DNA of 64,000 nucleotides, from positions 806,001 to 870,000 of the forward strand of contig CBDDFV010000001.1 of the NCBI GenBank assembly GCA_965227335.1. The letters run 5' to 3'. The DNA is from CBDDFV01 sp965227335 (GTDB lineage Bacteria > Planctomycetota > Phycisphaerae > Phycisphaerales > SM1A02). Under the pieces are notes generated by a model, which was not told the origin of the DNA, did not search any database, and saw only the letters and a list, made by a program, of their open reading frames with translations. The translations under genes and the position numbers were made by a program. Shown here piece by piece: positions 44,401 to 52,083 of the stretch (position 1 is its first letter; every line of letters starts with the position of its first letter).

Positions 44401-44690
44401 ACCTCACCGCCGCGAATCACGTCTTCCACTTCGACCGCTGGTGGAACCCCGCGGTCGAGAAGCAGGCGACGGACCGCGCGTTCCGCATCGGCCAGACCCG
44501 CACCGTGCACGTCCACAAGTTCGTCTGTTCGGGCACGCTGGAAGAACGCATCGACGAGATGATCGAGCAGAAGACCGAACTCGCCGAGAACATCATCGGG
44601 GCCGGCGAGGACTGGCTCACGCAGCTCTCGACCACGCAGCTCCGCGACCTCCTCTCGCTGCGGCAGTCCGCGCTGGAGGGCGACTCATGA
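41424..44690 (+). CDS. SNF2-family helicase with SNF2-associated N-terminal domain
   Basis: A 1088-residue SWI2/SNF2 ATPase. The N-terminal ~550 residues are the long SNF2-associated region found in bacterial family members, possibly with a DUF3670-like portion. The helicase core starts at LRPYQKVGLSWLAFL with Walker A DDMGLGKT (K628), DEAQ Walker B (D725), GTPVENR and FRRRFALPIER, and the C-terminal motor has LRAGGVGLNLTAAN, HFDRWWNPAVEKQATDRAFRIGQTR. GTG 41424 is the first start in the frame, 41 bp after the tRNA. Its stop codon overlaps the start of a SWIM zinc-finger gene, its probable partner. It likely remodels DNA-protein complexes. Confidence 0.92.
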   Translation: MTPLLAEQSVVSTLIVHAQWTRGGLWLWAESAEAWSASRPGSEPDHHPFAAPADDLIRRLRLDADAVETGEIELRLPTEPGSDRPQPSDRLRTRYGASALDLAAGADVDDDNDDAAAPAAAPPANDVADRASRLQPTRVPAVTLPPEQMIAVLLHLDVIASPSRTEYGHGLRYWFAVARLTVDLLVNQRFVPTLAQASTGWIEARWQPWLDDEDIRARVATLLHAAPPIARAGLPDGRDEPWRLLDDALRVFTDAMVRSELIRDDFIEVVDGRDPSADPHVAWLAGLLGPDAHVDPPATMAAAMLRGAREWISQLDDEAGRKSFRLGFELHEPPADADHAGDAEWRLTLHLVSVENPDERIDAESIWQAASTAAAVNGVRIDHPQEQLLRELARAGRIYDKVEAMLVDPTPTGLTLSTAEAYAFLQDTRLLLEESGVEIIAPAWWDDPSTRLGVRLVVQTDEAPPAGDRAADGGPADALGLQSLLQFEWRLAVGDSPLSLEEFERLARENAPLVQVDGRWVEIRSEDLQAARKLLARQSGGEMTLLEAMQLAYDAEGLDTNLPVLGVDASGWISSLLGEMDAAMPMVKTPETLHGELRPYQKVGLSWLAFLERFGFGACLADDMGLGKTVQLIALLLHERQIKPDVGPTLLVMPTSVIGNWSRELERFAPSLNVHVHHGVDRLSDQAFADAIAADDIDVVLTTYALVSRDFESLTLVKWRRLVLDEAQYVKNPPTKQATAIRNIPAARRIAMTGTPVENRLIELWSIMDFANPGYLGPPGEFRRRFALPIERRRNNERAQQLRQLVRPFILRRLKTDPDVVSDLPACVETKEFAVLTAEQAAQYQRIVDAMLQDVDQAEGVRRRGLVLAALVKLKQACDHPALLLRESHDASKPPALVNGDQLSNRSGKSRRLISMLEEVIAAGDSALIFTQFRQMGALLQAMIQHDLDTEALFMHGGTPAAKRQAIIDRFQDRDGTAPIFILSLRAGGVGLNLTAANHVFHFDRWWNPAVEKQATDRAFRIGQTRTVHVHKFVCSGTLEERIDEMIEQKTELAENIIGAGEDWLTQLSTTQLRDLLSLRQSALEGDS

Positions 44691-45715
44691 ACGCCGGACG
44701 CCCCACGCCCCCGCCCGCCGACGATGCGCCGAAGCCGAACGACACCGCCGAACGCACGGACGACGCCCCGCCCGCCGACGGCGCGAACAGCGGCGACCGC
44801 AAGTCGTCGTGGGCGTTCGAACGTCGCCGTCCGGAATCGCCCCGTCGCATCCGCAACGGCCTGAAGCTGACCGCGTCCGACGGCGTCGTCGGACGCACCT
44901 GGGCCTCCCGCCGACTCGTGTCGCTCATCGACGCCCGGTTCTCCCCGGAAGCGCGGCGGGAGGGGCTCGATTACGCGAAGCGCGGCCAGACCGCCAAGCT
45001 CGACGTGGGCCCCGGACGGATCGACGCCTCCGTCCAGGGACGCGCCCCACGCCGCTACAAGATCCGCATCGACGCCCCCCGGTTCGATGAATCGCAGTGG
45101 GAGCAGGCGATCGCCCTCATGGCGGAAGATGCCCGCTTCGCCGCCCAGATGCTCGAGGGCGACGTCCCCAGCGCGCTGGACGAACTTCTCGCCTCGCACG
45201 ACGAAACCCTCGCCCTGATCCCGCGCCGTCCCGAACGTCTCGACATCGCCTGCACGTGCGACGAGCCCGACCCCTGCAAACACGCCGCGGCGGTGTTGTA
45301 CCTCGTCGCCGAACGCTTCGACGCCGCCTCCGGACTTGTCTTCGAGCTGCGCGGCCTCTCCCTGACGCAGGTCATCGACCGGCTCCATCAGATCCGCGCG
45401 CTCCAGACGCAGGGAGGATCGTCGGGCTCGTACCTGGAGCCGGTGCTGATCGCCGCCCAACCCGCGGCCCCGAAGCTCGAGGACGCCATCGAGCACTTCT
45501 GGCGGATGCCGCACCCGCCGGACGACGACGCCAGCGTGCCGGAAGTGCACCACGCCGACCACGCGCTGCTCCGCCGGCTCGGTCCCTCGCCGCTCGACGG
45601 CAAGTTTCCCCTCTCGGGTCTGCTCGCGAGCATCTATGACGTCGTGAGCGAATCGTCCCGTGAGATGCGCGACGCCGCGGAGTCGGATGAGGACGCCGCC
45701 GGCGAAGAAGAGTAG
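44687..45715 (+). CDS. SWIM zinc-finger protein coupled to SNF2 helicase
   Basis: A 342-residue protein with a disordered Pro/Asp-rich N-terminus (about 1-60), a globular segment (GRTWASRRLVSLIDARFSPEARREGLDYAKRGQTAKLDV) and a SWIM zinc finger CxCx5CxH (DIACTCDEPDPCKHAAAVLY, about residues 185-205). SWIM proteins are commonly encoded next to bacterial SNF2 helicases. The ATGA overlap at 44687 indicates translational coupling, which supports a complex. The final codons EEE-stop lie within a short repeat that recurs downstream (45913). Confidence 0.88.
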   Translation: MNAGRPTPPPADDAPKPNDTAERTDDAPPADGANSGDRKSSWAFERRRPESPRRIRNGLKLTASDGVVGRTWASRRLVSLIDARFSPEARREGLDYAKRGQTAKLDVGPGRIDASVQGRAPRRYKIRIDAPRFDESQWEQAIALMAEDARFAAQMLEGDVPSALDELLASHDETLALIPRRPERLDIACTCDEPDPCKHAAAVLYLVAERFDAASGLVFELRGLSLTQVIDRLHQIRALQTQGGSSGSYLEPVLIAAQPAAPKLEDAIEHFWRMPHPPDDDASVPEVHHADHALLRRLGPSPLDGKFPLSGLLASIYDVVSESSREMRDAAESDEDAAGEEE

Positions 45716-45973
45716 GGCGGGTTTCATCCCGCCGACCGTGATGTGAACGCGCGACGTTAGCCCATGGCTTCGCCATGGGATTGCGCACGACAATCGGTTG
45801 TGCTCACTCGCGTGACGGGGCGCCAACCCCATGCCGAAGCCATGGGCTCACGTTGCTTGCGTTTGTGCGCAAAGAGCCGGGAGGTTGGACCGCCGGCCCA
45901 ACACGATAGAAGAGTAGGTCGGAATCGCATCCCGACATCGATCCGACAGTCACGTCCCCCAGGTCGGGATACG
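45713..45973. repeat. Cluster of REP-like palindromic elements
   Basis: Between two genes lie several palindromes. AGAAGAGTAGGKCGG...CATCCCGMC occurs twice, at about 45708-45733 and 45910-45936, and each copy can fold (GGCGGG/CCCGCC, GTCGG/CCGAC). A third partial copy (CAGGTCGGGATACG) starts near 45959. In the middle, CCCATGGCTTCGCCATGGG (about 45761) is a hairpin in itself. Its left half recurs inverted at about 45833 (CGAAGCCATGGG), and TTGCGCAC (about 45781) recurs inverted as GTGCGCAA (about 45869). No transposase is present. The 331-bp gap has no convincing gene. Confidence 0.65.
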
Positions 45974-45987
45974 ATCGCGACGACCAC

Positions 45988-46019
45988 GAAAACGCCCCGG
46001 ACCTTTGGATCCGGGGCGT
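45988..46019 (-). terminator. Rho-independent terminator of the tricorn-like gene
   Basis: ACGCCCCGGA and TCCGGGGCGT pair perfectly. On the minus strand the hairpin is followed by TTTT(C). It lies 28 bp beyond the stop codon of the leftward peptidase gene. Confidence 0.82.
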
Positions 46020-46046
46020 GCGCCATTCACATGATGTCAGCGATCA

Positions 46047-49000
46047 TCACGGCAGCCGTCGCAGCAGGTCCTCAACCGCGGCCTTGAGTTGTTCGTCTTC
46101 GCCGGCGACTTCAGCCTGCGGCGTCTGCTCGACGACGAGGTCGGGCATGGCGCCGTTGAGCTCCATGTCGGTGCCGTCGAGGACGTACCAGCCCCGGAAC
46201 GGCATGCGGACGAAGGTGCCGTCGATCAGCGTCCAGCCGCCGGTCGAGATGACGGAGCCGTGCGTCTGCTGGCCGACGAGCGTGCCGCGCCCGAGCGTCT
46301 TGAAGGCGTGGGAGATGATCTCGGCGTTCGAGTAGCTCTTCTCGTTGCAGAGCAGGTTCATCGGCATCGGATAGCGCTGGATGAACAGGCGATCCTGCGG
46401 GTAGTGGCCGGTGTCGTCCGGGTCGGCGCCGCGCGGAATCGTGTACGCGTGCGGCTCGACCATGATCGACGAGAGCACGCGGTCCGTCGTCCAGCCGCCG
46501 CCGTTGTTGCGGACGTCGAGAACGAGGCCGTCCTTGCCGTTCGCGGCGGCGAAGAGATCGCGCTCGAAGACGTCGAGCGACCCCTGATTCATCCCCTGGA
46601 TGTGGATGTAGCCGAGCCGGCCGTTCGACAGTTCATCAACGATCCGGGCGTTCTCACGCCGCCACTGGTTGTACGCGAGCTGACGCACCGCGTTGTAGCT
46701 CACCGGGGTGAGCAGCAGGGTGATGTCGTTCCCGGCGCGGCGGACGGTCACCGCCGTCTCCTCGCCGACCCGCCCCTTCAGCCGCTCCATCAGCGTGTCG
46801 TCCGCCGCGATCGGTTCGAACTCGATCGCGGTGATCACATCGCCGACCTCCAGCGCCATCGGATCGCTTTCCGCCGGGCTGCGTTCGATCACGGACGTCA
46901 CCCGGTACCCGTCGGCGACGCGTTCGTACGTCGCGCCGAGACGACCGACGCCTTCGGCGTTGGTCGGGCCGCCCGGACCCCGCGATCGGATGCCGAGGTG
47001 GGAGCCGTTGAGTTCGCCGAGGAACCGCGCGCCGACCCAGTTGAACTCCTCGGCGGTGCGGGTGTTCTTCGCGAGTTCGTGATACTGCTCGGTGACGCGG
47101 TCCCAGTCCACGCCGTTCATGTTCGGGCTGTAGAAGTTCTCGCCGAGTCCGGCCGCGGCTTCGAGGAACTTCTGGCTCGCCTGCTGCTGCAGGTCGATCC
47201 GCATCGTGTGGTCGATGTCGATCGTCTTGTCGTCGCCGCCCGCGGGCTTGACGGTCCGGGCCTGTCCGCCCCGCACGTAGACGAGCCGACCGCCGTCGAA
47301 CGAGACGTGCTGCACTGAGCCGCCGCCGGCGATCTCCTTGCGGTCGCTGCCGTCGTACTTCTGCGAATGCAGACCCGCGAGCGGACCCGATGCGCTGAAG
47401 ATGACGCGATCGCCGCCGGGCGTGAGGGCGAGGTTGCCTTCGCCGCCGGGGAACGACGTCACGCGGCTGACCCGCAGGTACGCATCGTCGAGGTCGCTCA
47501 GGTCGAACGGGGCCGGGGTCGCTTCCGCGTCCGCCTCGTCGTCGTCATCGTCCTTCTTCTTCGGGTCGAGCGGCTTGCGCTTCTTCGCCGCCTTCACCGC
47601 CGCGTCGTAGTACGCGGTGCGCTCCTGATCCGTGAGCCGGTCGAGCCGGGGGTCGAGATGGAGACGCCAGACGTCGGTCTCCTCGTTGACGCGTTCGGAA
47701 AGGAAGTAGAGCACGCGTCCGTCCGCCGACCAGACGGGCGAGTAGTCGCTGTCCGGGTGCCGCGTCACGTTCACCGGCGCGGCCGAGCCGTCGATCGGCG
47801 CGATGAAGATGTCCGCGTTGAAGTTCATGTCCTGGACGGCGTACGCGATGTGCCGGCTGTCCGGCGCCCACGCCCAGCCCAGGCTCATGTCCCAGCTCTC
47901 GAGCAGCGGCGTGATCGCGCCGGTCTCCAGGTCCATGATGTTCAGCTGGCCGCGCACGCCGCGGAAGGCGAGGTGCTTGCCGTCCGGCGAGGGGTCCGCC
48001 TCGCGGTCATGACTGTCGCGGGCGACGACGGGCTCGATCGTGAAGGTCATCGCGTCGCGCCAGCGGGTGGGGTCGAGCGCCGGATCGTCCTCCGTCTCGG
48101 CCTCGTCGCTCTCGTCGGCGTCCTCGTCATCGGCGTCCTCGCCGTTGTCCGCATCGCCGTTGTCCGCATCGCCGTTGTCCGCATCGCCGTTGTTCTCGTC
48201 CTCGTCGTCGGCTTTCTTCTTCTTGTCGTCCTTCGTGTCCTTCGGGAAGAAGTCGAGGCTCTCGCCGGTCGCCTCGGTGAAGGTCTCGGTGACGTCGCTT
48301 CGCGTGCGGTTCACCGTCGCGGCGTAGATCGACTGGCTGCCTTCGCGATCGCTCGTGAAGTACAGCTTCAGGCCGTCCGGCGACCACGCGATGTCCTGTT
48401 CGCGGGCGTGACTGTCGGTCACCCGCCGGGTGGGCGAATCGTCGTCGACGTGCCGCACGTACACCTCGCCGTACGCCACGACCGCCATGACCTTCCCGTC
48501 GGGGCTCAGGGCGGCCTCGCTGACGTCGCGGTCGACCGGGTTCAGTTCGAAGTTGTCGCGATCGTCCTCGTTCGCGGTGATCTCCAGCCGTTTCGGCCGC
48601 GCGTTGCGCCGGGTGAGATCGACCGTGTACAACGCATCCCAGCGGTGCAGCACGACCGTGCGTCCGTTGGCGGCGACGTCGTAGTCGTGGATGTCGATGT
48701 CGCGGAAACTCGTCACCGCCCGGGCGTTCGCTTCGCCCTGATCGAGGTCCATGCGATAGAGGTTCACGACGCCGTTCTCACGATCGGACAGATAGAGCAG
48801 CGTGTCGTCGTCCAGCCATTTCGCCTTGCCGTCGTTGCCCGCCCACGTGGTCAGCCGCGTGAAGGCGTCGTCCTCACGCGAGAAGAGCCAGACATCGCTC
48901 GATTCCGGTCCGATGTAGCCGCGCCGCTCCCAACCGTCGTACACGCCGCCGCGGGCGAAGACGACATGCTCGCCGTCGGGGCTCACGCGGGGCCACGAGC

Positions 49001-49481
49001 CGAAGGCGTCGTGCAGTCGGGCGACGTCGCCCCCGTCCGGCCCCACGCCGTACGGACGGTAGTCGCGGTAGACGTCGCCCTCCATGTTGGCGTGCAGGGT
49101 GATGATCGGGTCGCCGTTCGCATCGGTCCCGAACGCGCCGACTTCAGCCGGCCGATCGAGCACCGTGACCTGCCGCAGGTCCGTGCCGTTGGATCGCATC
49201 AGGTAGATCTGCTTCGGTCCGTTGCGTCCGGATTCAAACGCCACCCAGTCGCCGTCGGGCGACCACGTGGAGCGGAGGTCGTCTCCGGGATGGCTGGTCA
49301 GCCGCGTGGCGAGACCGCCCGCCGACGACACCCGCCACAGGTCGCCACGCCACGAGAAGACGACCGAGCCGCCGTCCGGGCTGATGGAGGGGAAGCGGGG
49401 AAGATCGACGTTCCCGCCCGCGGCGGGGGTGATCGAGCAACACAGAGCGACAAGCGACGCAAGCACGGTCTGGAGGTTCAT
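46047..49481 (-). CDS. Tricorn protease homologue (S41 peptidase)
   Basis: A 1144-residue exported peptidase: a signal peptide (MNLQTVLASLVALCCSITPAAGG), then two beta-propeller regions (SISPDGGSVVFSWRG, WSPDGLKLYFTSDREG, WSADGRVLYFLSE), a PDZ domain (VIERSPAESDPMALEVGDVITAI) and an S41 catalytic domain (LGYIHIQGM, LVLDVRNNGGGWTTD, KSYSNAE with the likely nucleophile Ser). Tricorn degrades oligopeptides in archaea; a periplasmic counterpart is expected here. A highly acidic linker (ENNGDADNGDADNGDADNG) separates the propellers and is encoded by a 15-bp repeat. ATG 49481 is chosen because AGGA lies 9 nt upstream; ATG 49490 overlaps that signal. Confidence 0.9.
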   Translation of the reverse strand: MNLQTVLASLVALCCSITPAAGGNVDLPRFPSISPDGGSVVFSWRGDLWRVSSAGGLATRLTSHPGDDLRSTWSPDGDWVAFESGRNGPKQIYLMRSNGTDLRQVTVLDRPAEVGAFGTDANGDPIITLHANMEGDVYRDYRPYGVGPDGGDVARLHDAFGSWPRVSPDGEHVVFARGGVYDGWERRGYIGPESSDVWLFSREDDAFTRLTTWAGNDGKAKWLDDDTLLYLSDRENGVVNLYRMDLDQGEANARAVTSFRDIDIHDYDVAANGRTVVLHRWDALYTVDLTRRNARPKRLEITANEDDRDNFELNPVDRDVSEAALSPDGKVMAVVAYGEVYVRHVDDDSPTRRVTDSHAREQDIAWSPDGLKLYFTSDREGSQSIYAATVNRTRSDVTETFTEATGESLDFFPKDTKDDKKKKADDEDENNGDADNGDADNGDADNGEDADDEDADESDEAETEDDPALDPTRWRDAMTFTIEPVVARDSHDREADPSPDGKHLAFRGVRGQLNIMDLETGAITPLLESWDMSLGWAWAPDSRHIAYAVQDMNFNADIFIAPIDGSAAPVNVTRHPDSDYSPVWSADGRVLYFLSERVNEETDVWRLHLDPRLDRLTDQERTAYYDAAVKAAKKRKPLDPKKKDDDDDEADAEATPAPFDLSDLDDAYLRVSRVTSFPGGEGNLALTPGGDRVIFSASGPLAGLHSQKYDGSDRKEIAGGGSVQHVSFDGGRLVYVRGGQARTVKPAGGDDKTIDIDHTMRIDLQQQASQKFLEAAAGLGENFYSPNMNGVDWDRVTEQYHELAKNTRTAEEFNWVGARFLGELNGSHLGIRSRGPGGPTNAEGVGRLGATYERVADGYRVTSVIERSPAESDPMALEVGDVITAIEFEPIAADDTLMERLKGRVGEETAVTVRRAGNDITLLLTPVSYNAVRQLAYNQWRRENARIVDELSNGRLGYIHIQGMNQGSLDVFERDLFAAANGKDGLVLDVRNNGGGWTTDRVLSSIMVEPHAYTIPRGADPDDTGHYPQDRLFIQRYPMPMNLLCNEKSYSNAEIISHAFKTLGRGTLVGQQTHGSVISTGGWTLIDGTFVRMPFRGWYVLDGTDMELNGAMPDLVVEQTPQAEVAGEDEQLKAAVEDLLRRLP
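48141..48185 (-). repeat. 15-bp x3 minisatellite inside tricorn-like gene
   Basis: GCCGTTGTCCGCATC is repeated three times in tandem, with a partial fourth copy, encoding DNGDA units of the acidic linker. It is in frame, so copy-number changes would alter linker length without frameshift. Confidence 0.85.
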
Positions 49482-49816
49482 GCGGTCCATTTCCTGACAC
49501 GGGTCCGTGGGGACGGGCGTGAGCACACACTTGCGGATGGCCGGCGTCCGGCGTCGGACGCCCGACCTCGCTCACGCGGAACGCTCTGTTATAGCCGCTC
49601 GGCCGCCCGAGGTTGACCCGCCTCGCCCGATCCCGCCCCCGGATCACCGCCGGAACGCTCTCGACGCCGCGGATTCGTCTTCATCCGCGGCCAAATGATC
49701 CGGCGAGTCCGTCTGTGCGGCCGCGCCGGCCCTTCCGGGCGCGGGATAAACAGGCGGACGGACACCCGAGGCCTCCGCGGGTCGATAGCCCATGGCAAGC
49801 AAGGAGGCTTTCAGCG
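49482..49816. other. Intergenic region between divergent genes
   Basis: This 335-bp stretch separates the tricorn-like gene (leftward) and a small gene (rightward). On the minus strand TATAAC (49593-49588) is a -10-like hexamer for the peptidase gene, with a leader of about 100 nt. A strong AAGGAGG at 49801-49807 belongs to the small gene. I see no gene or clear hairpin otherwise. Confidence 0.5.
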
Positions 49817-50071
49817 ATGAGTGCCAAGAACACGGTCGAGAAAATCCGTCCCATTCTCGAGGCCATGGAACGATCGATTGAGTCCGCGCGTCGCCGCCGG
49901 CTCAACGATGGTGACGAGGCCTCTCCCGGCGCCGCCGATCGGCAGGTCCCCGCGTCGAACGGCGCCGCAGGTTCGGAATCGTCCGCGTTCCGTCCCGACG
50001 AGTCCGGTTCGACCGACCGCGATCCCAAGCGCATGAAAGCCCGCCCCAAGCGGACCAATCCCCTGATCTGA
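49817..50071 (+). CDS. Small hypothetical protein (84 residues)
   Basis: MSAKNTVEKIRPILEAMERSIESARRRR is a short amphipathic helix; the remainder is polar and disordered, ending in a basic cluster (RMKARPKRTNPLI). AAGGAGG, the best Shine-Dalgarno in this part of the window, lies 9 nt upstream of ATG 49817, so it is very likely translated. A strong hairpin follows 41 bp after the stop. I do not recognise a family. Confidence 0.65.
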   Translation: MSAKNTVEKIRPILEAMERSIESARRRRLNDGDEASPGAADRQVPASNGAAGSESSAFRPDESGSTDRDPKRMKARPKRTNPLI

Positions 50072-50112
50072 TCGCCACGATCATCCGGGACCCGCTCCCG
50101 GTGGAACAACAA

Positions 50113-50156
50113 CGCGGCCGCGCCCGCTCCCGACATCGGGAACGGGCGCGGCCGCG
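50113..50156. terminator. Large GC-rich hairpin between convergent genes
   Basis: CGCGGCCGCGCCCG and CGGGCGCGGCCGCG form a perfect 14-bp stem. After a C/A mismatch an inner TCCCG/CGGGA stem continues with an ACAT loop. It is followed by ATTT on the plus strand. It separates the small gene from rplS and probably terminates transcription from both sides. Confidence 0.78.
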
Positions 50157-50294
50157 ATTTCGTGCGCCGTCATCGGCCGGTCGACGAGCCAACGCTCGTC
50201 ATCCGCCGGCGAAGAAGCCGCCGCGTGACGCGAGGCGACAGACGTCCGCCCGCCGAAAGCGAGCGTGCGTCTGCGGGGCGCCCAGGCGATCGAC

Positions 50295-50672
50295 TCAGTC
50301 GACGTGCTTGAGGCCGCGCCGCTGGTCGCGAAGACGACGGGACTTGCCGACGCGGTCGCGCAGGTAGTACAGCTTGGCCCGCCGCGCGTCGCCCCGTCGG
50401 ACCACCTCGATCTTCTCGATGCGAGGCGAGTGGAGCGGGAAGATGCGTTCCACGCCTTCGTTGGCGACGATGCGCCGAACGGTGATCGTGCGGTTGACGC
50501 CGCGCCCCTTCTGGGCGATCAGCACGCCCTGGTAGACCTGGGTGCGGGTCTTGTCGCCTTCGACGATCAGCACGTGCACGTTGAGCGTGTCGCCGACGGA
50601 GAAGGCCGGAAACGCGTCATCGGGCTTGAGCTGGTCCGCCACCACGGACTCGATGATCTGCTGACTGTTCAT
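50295..50672 (-). CDS. rplS: 50S ribosomal protein L19
   Basis: A 125-residue ribosomal protein located at the 30S-50S interface. The typical L19 core is visible: FSVGDTLNVHVLIVEGDKTRTQVYQGVLIAQKGRG, TITVRRIVANEGVERIFPLHSPRIEKIEVVRRG and KLYYLRDRVGKSRRL. The start codon overlaps the trmD stop (ATGA), with AGGAA about 8 nt upstream inside trmD, so translation is coupled. It closes the rpsP-trmD-rplS unit. Confidence 0.97.
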   Translation of the reverse strand: MNSQQIIESVVADQLKPDDAFPAFSVGDTLNVHVLIVEGDKTRTQVYQGVLIAQKGRGVNRTITVRRIVANEGVERIFPLHSPRIEKIEVVRRGDARRAKLYYLRDRVGKSRRLRDQRRGLKHVD

Positions 50673-51439
50673 GGGTCAGTTCCTGGGTTGTCGGGAGCCG
50701 AAGCTCCGTCGTGATCCGGCGTCGGGTCGACGGCCGGGGGTGTCTCGAGCAGATCCGGTCGACGCTCGCGCGTCCGCCGGAGCATGTGTTCGTAGCGCCA
50801 GTCCGCGACGGCCTGATGGTCGCCGCTGAGCAGCACGTTCGGGGCCTCCCGACCTTCCCAGACGCGGGGTCGCGTGTAGTGGGGGCAGTCGAGAAGCGGT
50901 CTTCCCTGCGGTCCGCGGGGGGAGAACGAGTCTTCCGCCGCGGAGTCGCCGCAGCCCAGCACGCCGGGCAGGAGGCGAACCACCGCATCCGCGAGGACGA
51001 GGGCGGGCAGCTCGCCGCCCGAGAGGACGAAGTCGCCGAGGCTGACCTCCATCGGGTCCAGCGCCTCGATGACGCGTTCGTCCACGCCCTCGTAGTGGCC
51101 GGCGATGAGGAGCAGGCGGGGCTTCGCCGCGAACTCCTCGACCAGCCGCTGATCGAGCCGTCGTCCCTGGGGGGTGAGGAGCACCCGCGTCGCGGGTCGC
51201 TCGTCCTCGGCTTCGACGGCCAGAACCGCGTCGTAGAGCGGCTGGCACATCATCACCATGCCGGGACCGCCGCCGAAGGGCCGATCGTCCACCTTGCGAT
51301 GCTTGTTGTCCGCGTAGTCGCGAATGTCCGTGACGTGGTAGGTCACGGCCCCGCTGGTCGCGGCCCGACCCGGGATGCTCGTTTCGAGCACCCCCGGAAA
51401 CAGCTCCGGGAAGAGGGTCAGGAAGTCAATACGCATCAT
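50669..51439 (-). CDS. trmD: tRNA (guanine37-N1)-methyltransferase
   Basis: SPOUT-class methyltransferase that makes m1G37 in tRNAs and prevents +1 frameshifting. MMRIDFLTLFPELFPG opens the protein; HRKVDDRPFGGGPGMVMMCQPL and LLLIAGHYEGVDERV are the trefoil-knot SAM-binding segments, with FVLSGGELPALVLADAVVRLLPGVLG following. At 256 residues it is full length, with a C-terminal tail containing an additional Pro/Asp-rich stretch. It lies 48 bp after rpsP; the usual intervening rimM is absent. Confidence 0.97.
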   Translation of the reverse strand: MMRIDFLTLFPELFPGVLETSIPGRAATSGAVTYHVTDIRDYADNKHRKVDDRPFGGGPGMVMMCQPLYDAVLAVEAEDERPATRVLLTPQGRRLDQRLVEEFAAKPRLLLIAGHYEGVDERVIEALDPMEVSLGDFVLSGGELPALVLADAVVRLLPGVLGCGDSAAEDSFSPRGPQGRPLLDCPHYTRPRVWEGREAPNVLLSGDHQAVADWRYEHMLRRTRERRPDLLETPPAVDPTPDHDGASAPDNPGTDP

Positions 51440-51487
51440 TGGAAGACGACGGCCGCCGACGGTCGGGCCTCACCCGGCCCGCGCCGC

Positions 51488-51769
51488 TCAGGCAGAGTCG
51501 GCCGACTCGAGCTTCTTGCCCGAGGTCGGGTCGACATCGATCCGCCGCAGCAGACTCCGAACCGTCTCGCTCGGCTGGGCGCCGACGCTCAGCCAGTAGT
51601 CGATCCGCTCGACGTTCAGATTCAACTGCTTGTCTTCCGGCGCGACCGGGTCATACCAGCCCAGCGCCTCGATCACCCGACCATCGCGGGGCGAGCGCTT
51701 GTCCATCGCGTTCAGACGGTAGAACGGGCGGTGACGACGCCCCATCCGCTTCAATCGCAGTACGACCAT
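51488..51769 (-). CDS. rpsP: 30S ribosomal protein S16
   Basis: A 93-residue small-subunit protein: MVVLRLKRMGRRHRPFYRLNAMDKRSPRDGRVIEALGWYDP is the classic S16 N-terminus, followed by DYWLSVGAQPSETVRSLLRR. AAGGAGG lies 5 nt before the ATG. First gene of the rpsP-trmD-rplS operon, with a putative promoter about 140 bp upstream. Confidence 0.97.
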   Translation of the reverse strand: MVVLRLKRMGRRHRPFYRLNAMDKRSPRDGRVIEALGWYDPVAPEDKQLNLNVERIDYWLSVGAQPSETVRSLLRRIDVDPTSGKKLESADSA

Positions 51770-52083
51770 ACAGGCCTCCTTCCAGGCCGACCTCGCGTCC
51801 GGGAACCTCCCGAACCACGGCGACGCGGGGAGAGCCGTCGACCGTCCGGAAACCCGAACCCGACGCTCCGTGCCGCGACGCTTGAGCCGGCGAATGCGAA
51901 CCGAGGAGAATAGCCGGAATCCACCCCGGACTCAAGCCGCCCGCCGGCTGAAGTACACGCGATCAACACCCGATGGTACCCGCGGCGCGGCCGCGGCGCG
52001 GCGTCGATCCCCGGTCCCCTCCCCGACCCGCTCCCCCCCGACCCTCGATCGCCGTCCGCTCGCCCCCGGAGCCAGCGCCCCTC
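51770..52083. other. Intergenic region upstream of rpsP
   Basis: This 314-bp stretch contains the putative rpsP promoter (51907-51935, minus strand) and a Pro/Arg-rich low-complexity segment before the rightward PilZ-like gene. I see no further gene in it. Confidence 0.45.
51907..51935 (-). promoter_or_regulatory. Putative promoter of rpsP-trmD-rplS
   Basis: On the minus strand TTGAGT (51935-51930) and TATTCT (51912-51907) are separated by 17 bp, the optimal sigma-70-type spacing. The implied leader before rpsP is about 130 nt, long enough for an autoregulatory element. Confidence 0.5.

Noticed and set aside
42360..44516. Long minus-strand frame opposite the SNF2 helicase
   Set aside because: Antisense shadow; the helicase motifs on the plus strand are unambiguous.
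45757..46087. Two overlapping small frames in the repeat cluster
   Set aside because: They arise from the palindromic repeats (both strands give similar short peptides) and lack ribosome-binding sites; treated as repeat, not genes.
47367..49616. Long plus-strand frame opposite the tricorn-like gene
   Set aside because: Composition is Val/Arg/His-rich typical of shadow frames; no start signal.
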